Positions 53,601-61,421 of a stretch of DNA of 64,000 bases are shown piece by piece. Source of the DNA: JBAZYV01 sp041658345 (lineage in GTDB: Bacteria > Patescibacteriota > Gracilibacteria > UBA1369 > 2-02-FULL-48-14); NCBI GenBank assembly GCA_041658345.1, contig JBBAAK010000005.1, positions 19,202-83,201 on the forward strand. Reading direction: 5' to 3'. Numbering within the stretch: the first letter of the stretch is position 1; each line of letters opens with the position of its first letter. The translations under genes were made by a program, and so were the position numbers. The notes under the pieces are model-generated. The model saw nothing but the letters and a program-made list of their open reading frames with translations. It was not told the origin of the DNA and did not search any database.

Positions 53601-55903
53601 AAGAAACAATCACAGGAACCACATCCATCAAAGTGGATGTAACAGGTAGCAATCCTGATTGGTCCGGAACTTTAATAATCGCTCGTTCAGGAGTAGGAAC
53701 ACTTTACTACCCAGACGGCAGAACATCTGAATTTTCAGACGGCCATCTTTCAATACCGGTTTTAGGTCAAATCAGCACCCTAAACGCATCTTACGTTGGA
53801 GGTAAAGAGCGAGATACAGTTATGGCCTACATAGATGGCGAAGCCACAAATTGTTCAGACAATTTCTCCATAACCAAAGGGGAAGAGGAAGAGCATGAAG
53901 GAGGAAGCGAAGGCGGAGGCGAAGAAGACGTTTGTGAAGTTGAAGTCGAAGATGACAACAGTTACTACGCAGACGAAACAATCGGTTCCTGCGAGGATTA
54001 CACTATAGAAGATGTTTGTACGGGTACGGATGACATTACAATCACTGCAGAACCGGAATATAAAATCTGTTACGAAGACGAAGATGGCGACGAAGATTGT
54101 GAATACGGTGAAATAGAAATTACAGCAGACAACTATTGTTTTGATGTAGAAGTACACGCAATCTGCGAGGATGCTAACGTCCAAATTGAAGAAAGTGGCG
54201 ACATTTGTGGAGAAGTAGATTTAGCCCCACAAGAAGTCGGCGAATTCAATAAATACATATTCACCTTTAACTTCTCATCCGAAAAAAATTCATACTCAGA
54301 TGAAGGCGTATTCTTCTCACATGATGAAGACCGCGCATTCTACACTCTTGAATATGACCCAGCGGGACCGGAAGACCAAATAGTCTTTACCGATTCAATG
54401 TGGGATCACAACCTTACAGGAACAACCGGAGGTAACTTTTCAACTACAGGAACAGTTAAGCTAGCTACCACTCCTACTGAACTTACAAGCGGAGAAGCTT
54501 ACGGAGAAGTCTACACCTATTCCACAATCACAAAGTTTGGATTTGGAGCCACTCACGAAGAACATTCAAACGGCATGGCAGATTATGTAGATGGTTTAGA
54601 GGATTTTAGAACTTTTATTCCATACATAAAATATGAGAATGGCCACGATGAATCAGAACCAATCGGCGAATGCCAATATGAATATGACGAAGATAGCGGA
54701 GAAAGAACTCTTACAACAAACGGCGTTTGTTTCGACCCGGAATCGACACCGGAAGGTAATCAAAAAGTAATAATAGAAAATGCAGGTACAATTAAAGAAG
54801 CTTATGGCGAGGATGCCGTAATCCGCGTGCGTTATGTTGGAGTCGTTAACTCAGGAATCGACTGTGCATCCACCGAAGACGAATGTTTAACAGAAGAATT
54901 CCAAAATGAAGCACAGCTTAGCTTGTACGACGATACTCAAACTTTAGAAGCAAGCGCACGCCTTGTTGTGCTTTGCTCATACTTAATCACACAAAATTCA
55001 GGAGACGTGTACTTGGAAGAAGCCTTGCACGGAGGCTCAGACATCTCATGTATTTACACTGATGAAGGTGCAACGGAAGGTACCTATCACAACGTAGATG
55101 CTCTAGTAATTTTGGATAACGGAGCCGGAACAGGTGGTGACGCCGAAGGAGCAACCGCAGACGGTGGCATAACTTACACAGATGCCACAAGCACAACTTC
55201 ACTCTGTAACAATGACTACGGTAGCAGTATTGTTGGAAACTTAAGTTCTTATGTGTGTGAAATAGTAAGTGCGGTAAGCGATTTATGGAAGAAATCAACC
55301 GTGGAAAGCGGAACCACAAGTAATTTAAGCCAAGCAACGCGCAACGTATCTACAAACCAAGTTGCAAGCGATAGTGAATATACAAGCTTTACTGAACTTC
55401 AAACCGCACTCACAAACAAAAACAATCCAACAAGCGGAATCTTATATTTTGATGGGAACACTAGCGACGCAGGGAAAATCACACTTGGCGCAATGGAAAT
55501 CCCATCCGGCGCCTACACACTCGTTGTAGAAAACGCAAATTTAGTCTTAGCTGGAAACATATCTTACTCAGCCACAACCGATTACAAAAATATGCCGTCC
55601 ATTGCCTTTGTGGTAACTAGCGGAGATATATTTATCAATGCAGATGCACATGAATTGGTTGGAGTTTACTACACGGACCAAAAATTTGATGGCGACGAAC
55701 GTAGCGCGGTCAACGGAGATCTTACAATCGACGGTTCATTCTACGGGAACATTCAAACCTTGCTCAACAAAGCTCACTATGTTGGCCCTCCAACAATGGA
55801 TGGAGGTAGCGTGGTTATCCGATACGATGCACGCATAATCTTAAATACGCCTCCGGGGCTAAGTGAGTACGTTGACATTGAAACCGAGAAGGCAGTCAAC
55901 TAG
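50627..55903 (+). CDS. Giant secreted cysteine-containing repeat protein (1758 aa)
   Basis: Signal peptide (MKKILQILSIIISSFTLC, cleaved near ALASA) followed by a 1730-residue beta-rich extracellular protein. Multiple modules begin with a Cys plus DL-type start (CSTLTISPDT, CTDLNILEPD, CKSFDITQET, CELLVFSDTA). Three nearly identical 114-residue modules lie at about 749-1090 (see tandem repeat). Then comes an acidic Cys-rich section, and a C-terminal domain (ASGAYTLV-like, DGSFYGNI, GGSVVIRYDARI) reminiscent of surface proteins with a polymer-forming end. No membrane anchor, SLH or LPxTG is seen. The likely role is surface structure or adhesion. It follows the giant cytosolic-type gene by 17 nt. 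Confidence 0.75.
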   Translation: MKKILQILSIIISSFTLCVALASATDEDTAIAIPIDAGDYSALNLACVDGRHEHIHYNTSTDTPTQRFIGVAHEFAIVFEDDFLEHVDTTRLQCSNSEGDEEDDDDVSSYVDCGFNKDTDLGSTVYSESAGKYNGMTVKYQELDFIAGSPRGLLWTYGTNDPTNLDDKPWIGAGGSTAEGINFWLEDYDDEYTVTTTSWTKMEFFYTDPDEDYTDMSKWHHTYTDEVYPFRYILDPDADYIYWYGLNGTTVSNFEACPPPEALACSTLTISPDTLRIDDVFSDTDFTVTATDAEGNDITDESTFTYNARKYGSTFVSPDPADGSIYTGVLFNLFSQGSQDVVTGDSTITYENSEPGDSLYVYVSDYNGVSYPSCNANVEFPYCTDLNILEPDATPSPEFTDTYMTNIEIEAESSTNEKWPFNVTYSSTDADATFDRTHRSPYTTTDWTIDRYVSTNTDGGIAMETVNVDLDDENSDGESDDVAGLCSDEFTYMFLPIIACKSFDITQETITAEQMATGDVEISWTSENTAGTEIAGPYICESTNPAGTFTDSTATSTGTITTNDTTVYYNGTAGDTITCYTEFYGKGNQDGEGNPQCKDTVTSESAPNAPVCELLVFSDTALVTSDHGTTYEEKTFDDTSILDYSTLCMDYNLTVSDPSYTGTIRANAYTDTGMTAYSGTLSLTNDETGGSAVGNPVELAVTGYTSYSGTLCWENYEPENYITIGLIGDEDVCFDSQELPPETTENPFCTDLLLSPDSVVMEMGASTADDIAITTTVTGSASDWSGTLMITKSGAGTLYYADGTASEFSDGHLAIPVYGETNTVTASYTGGVADDIVSAYIEGETNLCADAFPITQPKQDNYCVDLNMSPDSVIMSLDETITGTTSVKVDVTASDLDWSGTLIIARSGVGTLYYADGTASEFSDGHLAIPVLGQTNTLNASYVGGKERDTVMAYIEGEETNCSDNFSVVKPTSANYCIDLNMSPDGISMSLEETITGTTSIKVDVTGSNPDWSGTLIIARSGVGTLYYPDGRTSEFSDGHLSIPVLGQISTLNASYVGGKERDTVMAYIDGEATNCSDNFSITKGEEEEHEGGSEGGGEEDVCEVEVEDDNSYYADETIGSCEDYTIEDVCTGTDDITITAEPEYKICYEDEDGDEDCEYGEIEITADNYCFDVEVHAICEDANVQIEESGDICGEVDLAPQEVGEFNKYIFTFNFSSEKNSYSDEGVFFSHDEDRAFYTLEYDPAGPEDQIVFTDSMWDHNLTGTTGGNFSTTGTVKLATTPTELTSGEAYGEVYTYSTITKFGFGATHEEHSNGMADYVDGLEDFRTFIPYIKYENGHDESEPIGECQYEYDEDSGERTLTTNGVCFDPESTPEGNQKVIIENAGTIKEAYGEDAVIRVRYVGVVNSGIDCASTEDECLTEEFQNEAQLSLYDDTQTLEASARLVVLCSYLITQNSGDVYLEEALHGGSDISCIYTDEGATEGTYHNVDALVILDNGAGTGGDAEGATADGGITYTDATSTTSLCNNDYGSSIVGNLSSYVCEIVSAVSDLWKKSTVESGTTSNLSQATRNVSTNQVASDSEYTSFTELQTALTNKNNPTSGILYFDGNTSDAGKITLGAMEIPSGAYTLVVENANLVLAGNISYSATTDYKNMPSIAFVVTSGDIFINADAHELVGVYYTDQKFDGDERSAVNGDLTIDGSFYGNIQTLLNKAHYVGPPTMDGGSVVIRYDARIILNTPPGLSEYVDIETEKAVN
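52871..53896 (+). repeat. Three tandem 342-bp repeats inside the giant secreted gene
   Basis: Units start at Cys codons at 52871, 53213 and 53555, exactly 342 bp (114 codons) apart. Copies 2 and 3 are almost identical at the DNA level across long blocks (for example around TCCGGAACTTTAATAATCGC); copy 1 is more diverged. Each encodes a Cys near the start and another near the end (TNCSDNF), a probable disulfide-closed beta domain. Copy number may vary between strains. Confidence 0.85.
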
Positions 55904-55906
55904 AAT
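55878..55906 (+). promoter_or_regulatory. Predicted leaderless promoter of holA
   Basis: -35 TTGAAA (55878-55883), 17-bp spacer, -10 TAGAAT (55901-55906), 6 nt before the ATG at 55913. It overlaps the end of the giant gene. Confidence 0.7.
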
Positions 55907-55912
55907 ACCCGC

Positions 55913-56884
55913 ATGGGTAAGCCGAATTTTTACTTGATGGTCGGAGACGACACCTTTTCTTTACTAGAAGAGGCAACTCGTTGGAAGAATGCCTTTGTGG
56001 AAAAGTTTGGCAATAACGATCTTGAGGAATTTGATGGTGACTCAGTTTCAGTCGAGGCAATTAAAGGATCTTTGCTGGCGACTCCATTTTTGTCCGAAAA
56101 AAGACTGGTTATTTTAAAGAATTTTTTAAGTTCACAAAAAACGGAAATCAGCCAAAAACTCATTGCTACATTAGAAAAAATACCGGACACAACCTTTTTG
56201 TTAATGACAGAAACCGCCTCGCCGGATAAAAGAACAGTGGCTTTTAAAGCAATTTCCTCACTCGCCACAAATCGCCTGTTTTTAAAACCAAAAGGAGCCC
56301 AAATGAACACTTGGATTATTCGCCATGCGGAAAGCCTTGGCGGAAAAATCGATTCTAGCACGGCCGGCTATCTTGCAAACTGGGTTGGAGACGATCTTTT
56401 TAGCCTTTACAACGAGATCCAAAAACTCACACTTTTTGCACGCGGAGAAAAAATCACAATTGGCATGATTGATTCGATTGTAGCGGATAACGTTCAGTCT
56501 TCCATTTTTACATTAACAGATGCGCTCGGACGCAAAGACGGTAGCCTCGCCATAAAAACTTTAAAAAAATTGCAAAACCAAGGCCAAGATGCAGTATTTA
56601 TTTTTAGCATGATAGCCCGCCAATTCCGCCTACTGCTCGAGATGAAGACAAGAATGGAAAGAGGATCCTCCCCCGCTCAAATTGCGCGTGACATGCAAGT
56701 GCACCCGTTTGTGGTGGAGAACACCCTCCGCTTTTCAAAAAACTTTACAGTTAGCAAGCTCAAAAAAGGCTTGGCTGAACTCCTTAAACTCGATAAGCGC
56801 CTCAAGACCGGTGCCATCCCACTTAAACCCAGGGAGGAAGACCAATATCTTTTGGCGCTCGAACGAATTTTGATAAATCTTTAG
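55913..56884 (+). CDS. holA: DNA polymerase III, delta subunit
   Basis: 323 aa, normal size. Delta opens the sliding-clamp ring within the clamp loader. The opening KPNFYLMVGDDTFSLLEEA corresponds to the family's degenerate AAA+ nucleotide site, followed by FDGDSVSVEAIKGSLLATPF and SEKRLVILKNF, the beta-contact region. The middle LANWVGDDLFSLYNEIQKL and the C-terminal helical collar (QGQDAVFIFSMIARQFRLLL) are typical. It converges with glnA, leaving 13 nt between stops. Confidence 0.94.
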   Translation: MGKPNFYLMVGDDTFSLLEEATRWKNAFVEKFGNNDLEEFDGDSVSVEAIKGSLLATPFLSEKRLVILKNFLSSQKTEISQKLIATLEKIPDTTFLLMTETASPDKRTVAFKAISSLATNRLFLKPKGAQMNTWIIRHAESLGGKIDSSTAGYLANWVGDDLFSLYNEIQKLTLFARGEKITIGMIDSIVADNVQSSIFTLTDALGRKDGSLAIKTLKKLQNQGQDAVFIFSMIARQFRLLLEMKTRMERGSSPAQIARDMQVHPFVVENTLRFSKNFTVSKLKKGLAELLKLDKRLKTGAIPLKPREEDQYLLALERILINL

Positions 56885-56897
56885 GCTTCGCTTCGGC

Positions 56898-58310
56898 TTA
56901 GCAATCCAAATATTTTTCAAGTTCCCAAGGAGAAACATAAGTTCTGTAAGATTCCCATTCAGCAAGCTTCATTGCATGGAATTTTTGTGCTGTTTCATCC
57001 CCAAGTGCATTCCAAATAACTTCATCGCCGGCAAGTGCATCAAGCGCATCTTTAAGATTATTAGCAACGCTTGTAATGCCACGTAGTTTCATATCTTCCG
57101 GGCTCAATTTCCAAATATTTTCCTCCATAGGCTTTGGCGCCTTTAAATCATTCTTAACCCCTTGCAACCCGGCAGAAAGCATAACCGCAAATGCTAAATA
57201 AGGATTACAAGAAGGATCCGGGCATCTAAGTTCAAAACGCGTCGCCTTTTCTGCTTGAGAAGGATTAATGCGAGGAACACGGATAAGAGCGCTACGATTT
57301 CTTTGCCCCCAAGCCACATTAACAGGAGCTTCATAACCAACCACTAAACGTTTATAAGAGTTAACTGTTGGATTCAAAATCGCGTTCATAGCTCTAATAT
57401 GTTTTAGCTGACCTGCAATAAAGTTCTCGGCCAAAGAAGAAAGCCCGCAAACACCGGCAGGATCATAAAATTTATTCTTACCGTCCAGCAAAGAAAATAT
57501 TGATTGATGCACGTGCATACCACTACCGTTAACTCCAAAAATCGGCTTTGGCATAAAAGAAACATGCAGATTCATCTTTTGAGCGATTGACTTAAGCACA
57601 AGTTTAAAAGTAAGTGCATTGTCTGCACAAGTTACAGCATCCCCATAACGGAAATTTATTTCACTCTGACCAAAAGCAACCTCATGGTGCATGCGTTCAA
57701 CTTCAATACCCATCATATCTAGCGCAAAAGACATGTGCCTGCGAAGCTCAAGCGCCTGGTCGTTATATTGATCAAAATAACCGGCATTATCTTGAGGAAC
57801 CGGGATTGGATTCCCTTTCTCGTCCCTCTTAAAAATAAAAAATTCGAGCTCAGGACCAACTTTAAAATCAAAACCCATTTTAGTTGCTTCGGTTAGTTGC
57901 CTCTTTAAAATATTCCTCGGACAACCTTCGTAAGGGTTGCCATCCGGTGTAAAAATATCACAAATAAGACGAGCCGTAACATCCGGACCATCTAGCGTCC
58001 AAGGCAAAACAGCAAAAGTATTTAAATCGGGATGTAGCGACATATCAGATTCAAAAATTGTTGTGAATCCAATGGAAGAACCATCAAACCAAACCCCATG
58101 ATCAATCCCCTCTTCTAATTTGTGGACAGGAATTGTAATTGCCTTAAGGACACCTTTGAGATCCACAAATTGAAAATCCACAAATTGCACTTTGTAATCT
58201 TCCGCCATTTTAAGAACCGCCTCCTTTGTTACCTCTGCACGGCTTGAACGCAAAGCTAAACGTTCCGTATGTTTAGAACCGAGCATAGATGGTGCAAGAA
58301 CTGGATTCAT
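56898..58310 (-). CDS. glnA: Glutamine synthetase, type I
   Basis: 470 aa. It makes glutamine from glutamate, ammonia and ATP. Features: the N-terminal beta-grasp region (VQFVDFQFVDLKGVLKAITI), FDGSSIGF with active-site Asp, the metal-binding GPELEFFIF and HHEVAFGQSEINFRYG, the HVSFMPKPIFGVNGSGMHVH segment, RLVVGYEAPVNVAWGQRNRS and FELRCPDPSCNPYLAFA. The adenylylation-site Tyr region of GSI-beta enzymes (NLYDLPPE-like) reads NIWKLSPEDM here, so the regulatory Tyr is replaced by Trp. It has its own promoter and is divergent from a TrmB-type regulator. Confidence 0.96.
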   Translation of the reverse strand: MNPVLAPSMLGSKHTERLALRSSRAEVTKEAVLKMAEDYKVQFVDFQFVDLKGVLKAITIPVHKLEEGIDHGVWFDGSSIGFTTIFESDMSLHPDLNTFAVLPWTLDGPDVTARLICDIFTPDGNPYEGCPRNILKRQLTEATKMGFDFKVGPELEFFIFKRDEKGNPIPVPQDNAGYFDQYNDQALELRRHMSFALDMMGIEVERMHHEVAFGQSEINFRYGDAVTCADNALTFKLVLKSIAQKMNLHVSFMPKPIFGVNGSGMHVHQSIFSLLDGKNKFYDPAGVCGLSSLAENFIAGQLKHIRAMNAILNPTVNSYKRLVVGYEAPVNVAWGQRNRSALIRVPRINPSQAEKATRFELRCPDPSCNPYLAFAVMLSAGLQGVKNDLKAPKPMEENIWKLSPEDMKLRGITSVANNLKDALDALAGDEVIWNALGDETAQKFHAMKLAEWESYRTYVSPWELEKYLDC

Positions 58311-58337
58311 ATGTTTTTAGGTTACTTGTATGCACCA

Positions 58338-58366
58338 TATTTACGAGCAATACAAAAAGTTTACAA
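58338..58366 (-). promoter_or_regulatory. Promoter of glnA
   Basis: On the minus strand: -35 TTGTAA (58366-58361), 17-bp spacer, -10 TAAATA (58343-58338). Leader about 21 nt. The gap to the divergent promoter at 58418 is about 50 bp and could hold an operator. Confidence 0.55.
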
Positions 58367-58417
58367 GATGGTTTTTTGCCACTTTTTAGCCTGTAGAACA
58401 AGACCAACACATTCCAT

Positions 58418-58446
58418 TTGACCTCCAAAAAAGATTGGCCTATGCT
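58418..58446 (+). promoter_or_regulatory. Promoter of the trmB-like gene
   Basis: -35 TTGACC (58418-58423), 17-bp spacer, -10 TATGCT (58441-58446). Expected start near 58453, which rules out in-frame TTG 58418 and ATG 58442 and leaves TTG 58493 as the start. Confidence 0.55.
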
Positions 58447-58492
58447 TAGGGCGCAACGCATCTGTCGAAAATTTCTACAACACCAACTTACC

Positions 58493-59260
58493 TTGCCAAC
58501 AAACTTACATAATGTTCTAACTAATATAGGGCTCACGGGTAAAGAAGCTACCGTCTATTTGGCGAATTTAGAACTTGGCACGGCACCTGCCTCGGACATT
58601 TCCATACGAGCAAAATTGAATCGCATCACAACTTATGACATTCTAAAAAAACTCATAAAACGAGGCTTCGTCAGCACGCATGTAGAAGAAAGGATTAAGT
58701 ATTTTTCCGCAACAGAGCCGGATACGCTTCGGCTTGATGTCCGAAAAAAATACATGGACTTTAAAGAGTCGCTTCCGGATTTACGCCGAATCCACGGCAA
58801 AACCACTGCCCCACACATTCGCTATTACGAAGGCATAGATGCGGTCAAAAAAATATACCAAGACACCCTGACCTCAAAAACAGAAATCCTTAATTATGCC
58901 GACTCAAAATCGATCCGTGAAATTTGGCCGACTTACGACCAAGACTACGTAAATGAACGTGTGAAAAAACGAGTGTATTTACGAGGGATTTCACCGGATG
59001 ATCAGTATGGAAAGGCAGTAGCAAAAGATAATGAAAAAAAACACAGGGAGATAAGATTGGTAAAAGCTGGACCATTCTCCTTTGCGAATGAAATCAACAT
59101 TTATGACGATAAAGTCGCAATAGTTTCATTCGGCAAAAATGGAGACGCCATGGGAATGATTATAGAAAGCGCAGAAATAGCGAATACTCAACGTGCCATT
59201 TTCATGATGGCTTGGGAATTTGCAGGAATGCAACAAAATCGTAGAAATGATGACAACTAA
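58493..59260 (+). CDS. TrmB-family transcriptional regulator
   Basis: 255 aa from TTG 58493 (LHNVLTNIGLTGKEATVYLA), the normal opening of TrmB winged helix-turn-helix proteins. The DNA-binding domain continues ASDISIRAKLNRITTYDILK and GFVSTHVEERIKYFSA. The C-terminal part (ITAPHIRYYEGIDAVKKIYQ-like region, residues about 95-240) resembles the small-molecule or phospholipase-D-like domain of the family. TrmB proteins are common in archaea and many CPR bacteria. Divergent orientation from glnA suggests control of glnA, itself, or both; effector unknown. The end overlaps the next convergent gene by 4 nt. Confidence 0.85.
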   Translation: MPTNLHNVLTNIGLTGKEATVYLANLELGTAPASDISIRAKLNRITTYDILKKLIKRGFVSTHVEERIKYFSATEPDTLRLDVRKKYMDFKESLPDLRRIHGKTTAPHIRYYEGIDAVKKIYQDTLTSKTEILNYADSKSIREIWPTYDQDYVNERVKKRVYLRGISPDDQYGKAVAKDNEKKHREIRLVKAGPFSFANEINIYDDKVAIVSFGKNGDAMGMIIESAEIANTQRAIFMMAWEFAGMQQNRRNDDN

Positions 59261-59595
59261 ACGACCTTAAGAATAGCTACATCATCTTCAACGCTTGTTA
59301 AACGTTCATCCAAACGCATATTTACATTCTGAAAAGCTATAAATTCGATGCTAATGTGTTCAATTCTTTTCATCATGGCATCATGTTGCGAAGCATTTGC
59401 ATAAACAAATTCCTCAAATTCATCTCTTGTTATAAAGTTTTTAAAAGAATTGTCGTGGCGCACTAACATCTCTATAACAGATTCCATCTGTTTTTCAAGA
59501 ACACTAACGCGTGCTTCCAATACATCTAAACGCACCCCAATAGATTTGAGCTCTTTAAGGATTAACAACCCGGTCTCTTCGGACAGTCCAGCCAT
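59257..59595 (-). CDS. Small coiled-coil protein, unknown function
   Basis: 112 aa, almost all heptad-like: LDVLEARVSVLEKQMESVIE in the first half and MRLDERLTSVEDDVAILKV at the end, with a break around NFITRDEFEEFVYANASQHD. No signal peptide or known domain. It lies 8 nt downstream of gatA on the same strand, so it is probably cotranscribed with gatCA, but no functional link is evident. Confidence 0.7.
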   Translation of the reverse strand: MAGLSEETGLLILKELKSIGVRLDVLEARVSVLEKQMESVIEMLVRHDNSFKNFITRDEFEEFVYANASQHDAMMKRIEHISIEFIAFQNVNMRLDERLTSVEDDVAILKVV

Positions 59596-59603
59596 ACAAA
59601 AAA

Positions 59604-61067
59604 TTATTTAAAACTCGGCCTCATGTTGTGCCAGGAACTTGCCTGCTCGTAAGCGGAAGCAACCTGTAAAATAAGATCTTCAGACCATTGTGGCCCTAAA
59701 ATTTGTAAGCCAACCGGGAGGCCATTGGAAGAAAATCCACAAGGTAAAGAAATTGCAGGAATACCCGCCGCAGAGGCTGGAATTGTTAACGCGTCCGCCA
59801 AATACATTGCAATTGGATCCCCGGATTTTGCACCAACGCGGAAAGCCGGAGTGGGAGAAACAGGCGCCATAATGATGTCGCACTTTTTAAAGGCCTCGGC
59901 AAAATCTTGAATAATCAAAGTTCTAACTTTTTGCGCTTGTTTGTAGTAAGCATCTGCATAACCGGCAGAAGAAACAAAAGTTCCCACCATTATGCGCCTT
60001 TTGATTTCCGCCCCAAAACCTTCCCCACGGCTCGACGTATAATAATCATACAAATCTTTAACTTCCCCGTCCGGCTTGTGGCCAAAACGTATACCATCAA
60101 ACCTGGCCAAATTCGTGGAAAGTTCCGTTGGCATGGTTACATAATAAACAGCCACTCCATACTTGGTCATTGGTAAAGATATATCCACCAAAGTTGCACC
60201 AAGTTTTTCATATTCTTTAATTGCAGATAAAACCGCTACTCGCACGTCTTCATCAACACCTTCCGCAAAAAACTCTTTTGGAATACCAATTTTAAGTCCA
60301 TGCACCCCTTTAGTAAGATTTTTTGTATAATCCGGCACAGCCACAATTGGACTTGTTGCATCAAGAGGATCATTCCCCGCGATTGCATTTAACACAATCG
60401 CAATATCTTGAGCATTCCTGGCAAAAGGGCCAACCGTATCCCAACTGGAAGCGAGCGCTGTAACGCCAAACCTACTAACGCGCCCATAAGTAACCTTGAG
60501 CCCAATGCATCCACAAAGAGAAGCAGGTTGACGAATAGACCCCCCGGTATCCGTTCCCATCCCAAAATAAAACTGGCCGGAAGCCACGCCCGAAGCCGAT
60601 CCACCGGAAGAACCCCCAGCAACATATTCCCTATTCCATGGATTTAAAGTTGGGCCAAAATAAGAACTTTCTGTAGAGGCTCCACACGCATATTCATCCA
60701 AATTGGTTTTACCCATGAGCAAATAGCCAGCTTTTTTTAAACGAGCAATGGCGGTTGCATCATAAGGTGGCACAAAATTCTCAAGCATGTGTGATGCACA
60801 AGTTGTTCTTACATCCCGAGTATTAAATAAATCCTTAACCCCGGCCGGGATGCCTTCCAAAATGCCAATTTCTTCCCCACGCGCAATTTTTGCATCAACT
60901 TCACCAGCTTGTTTTAAAGCATCATCGCCGGTCAATGTTATAAAAGTATTTAAATGTTTTGTTTTTTCAATTTGATCAAGACAAGACAAAACCAAATCCT
61001 TGGCAGAAAACTTTTTTTCTTTTAAGCCGAGGTGCGCTTCTGTAATGCTTAACCAATTTAAATCCAT
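59604..61067 (-). CDS. gatA: Asp/Glu-tRNA(Asn/Gln) amidotransferase subunit A
   Basis: 487 aa amidase-signature enzyme. It releases ammonia from glutamine for GatB, which corrects misacylated Glu-tRNA(Gln) or Asp-tRNA(Asn). The catalytic Lys is in IPAGVKDLFNT and the Ser pair in GGSSGGSASGVASGQ plus GTDTGGSIRQPASLCG. The C-terminal SLPCGFSSNGLPVGLQILG is typical. It is 9 nt after gatC; gatB is not in the window. Confidence 0.97.
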   Translation of the reverse strand: MDLNWLSITEAHLGLKEKKFSAKDLVLSCLDQIEKTKHLNTFITLTGDDALKQAGEVDAKIARGEEIGILEGIPAGVKDLFNTRDVRTTCASHMLENFVPPYDATAIARLKKAGYLLMGKTNLDEYACGASTESSYFGPTLNPWNREYVAGGSSGGSASGVASGQFYFGMGTDTGGSIRQPASLCGCIGLKVTYGRVSRFGVTALASSWDTVGPFARNAQDIAIVLNAIAGNDPLDATSPIVAVPDYTKNLTKGVHGLKIGIPKEFFAEGVDEDVRVAVLSAIKEYEKLGATLVDISLPMTKYGVAVYYVTMPTELSTNLARFDGIRFGHKPDGEVKDLYDYYTSSRGEGFGAEIKRRIMVGTFVSSAGYADAYYKQAQKVRTLIIQDFAEAFKKCDIIMAPVSPTPAFRVGAKSGDPIAMYLADALTIPASAAGIPAISLPCGFSSNGLPVGLQILGPQWSEDLILQVASAYEQASSWHNMRPSFK

Positions 61068-61076
61068 AAAGATTAT

Positions 61077-61367
61077 TTACAAAACTTTTTTAACGCGAAT
61101 TTGATGCTCATCTTTTGGCAAAGGACTGGCTTCCAAAAGTTCATCCGGAGAACAAAGTTGCTCGGTAACAACATCTTCCCTTACAACATTGGAAAGCCCT
61201 GTAACTTGAGAAGTCGGAGTAACCAATTTGGTATCCAGCTCAGAAATCACCTCAACATAAGTCAAAATATCCGTAAGCTGGTCGGAAAGACGACCCACCT
61301 CTTCATCGGTAAGTTTTAACCTGGCCAGATTGGCGATTTTAAGGACTTGCTCTTTAGAAAGCTTCAT
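61077..61367 (-). CDS. gatC: Asp/Glu-tRNA(Asn/Gln) amidotransferase subunit C
   Basis: 96 aa from ATG 61367, the usual GatC size; an in-frame ATG at 61427 lies upstream of the promoter. GatC wraps around GatA and stabilises the GatAB complex. The family opening is clear (KLSKEQVLKIANLARLKLTD), with ILTYVEVISELDT and the late RVKKVL end. It starts the gatC-gatA run. Confidence 0.94.
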   Translation of the reverse strand: MKLSKEQVLKIANLARLKLTDEEVGRLSDQLTDILTYVEVISELDTKLVTPTSQVTGLSNVVREDVVTEQLCSPDELLEASPLPKDEHQIRVKKVL

Positions 61368-61374
61368 AAGCCGA

Positions 61375-61403
61375 ACTTTAGCAAGCCTTGAAGGCGTATT
61401 CAA
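61375..61403 (-). promoter_or_regulatory. Promoter of gatCA
   Basis: On the minus strand: -35 TTGAAT (61403-61398), 17-bp spacer, -10 TAAAGT (61380-61375), 7 nt before the gatC ATG. It overlaps the divergent promoter at 61388-61415, so the two may compete. Confidence 0.6.
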
Positions 61404-61415
61404 TAGATGTATACT
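61388..61415 (+). promoter_or_regulatory. Predicted leaderless promoter of the small membrane-protein gene
   Basis: -35 TTGAAG (61388-61393), 16-bp spacer, -10 TATACT (61410-61415), exactly 6 nt before the ATG at 61422. An in-frame ATG at 61407 overlaps the -10 box. Confidence 0.65.
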
Positions 61416-61421
61416 GAGCTC

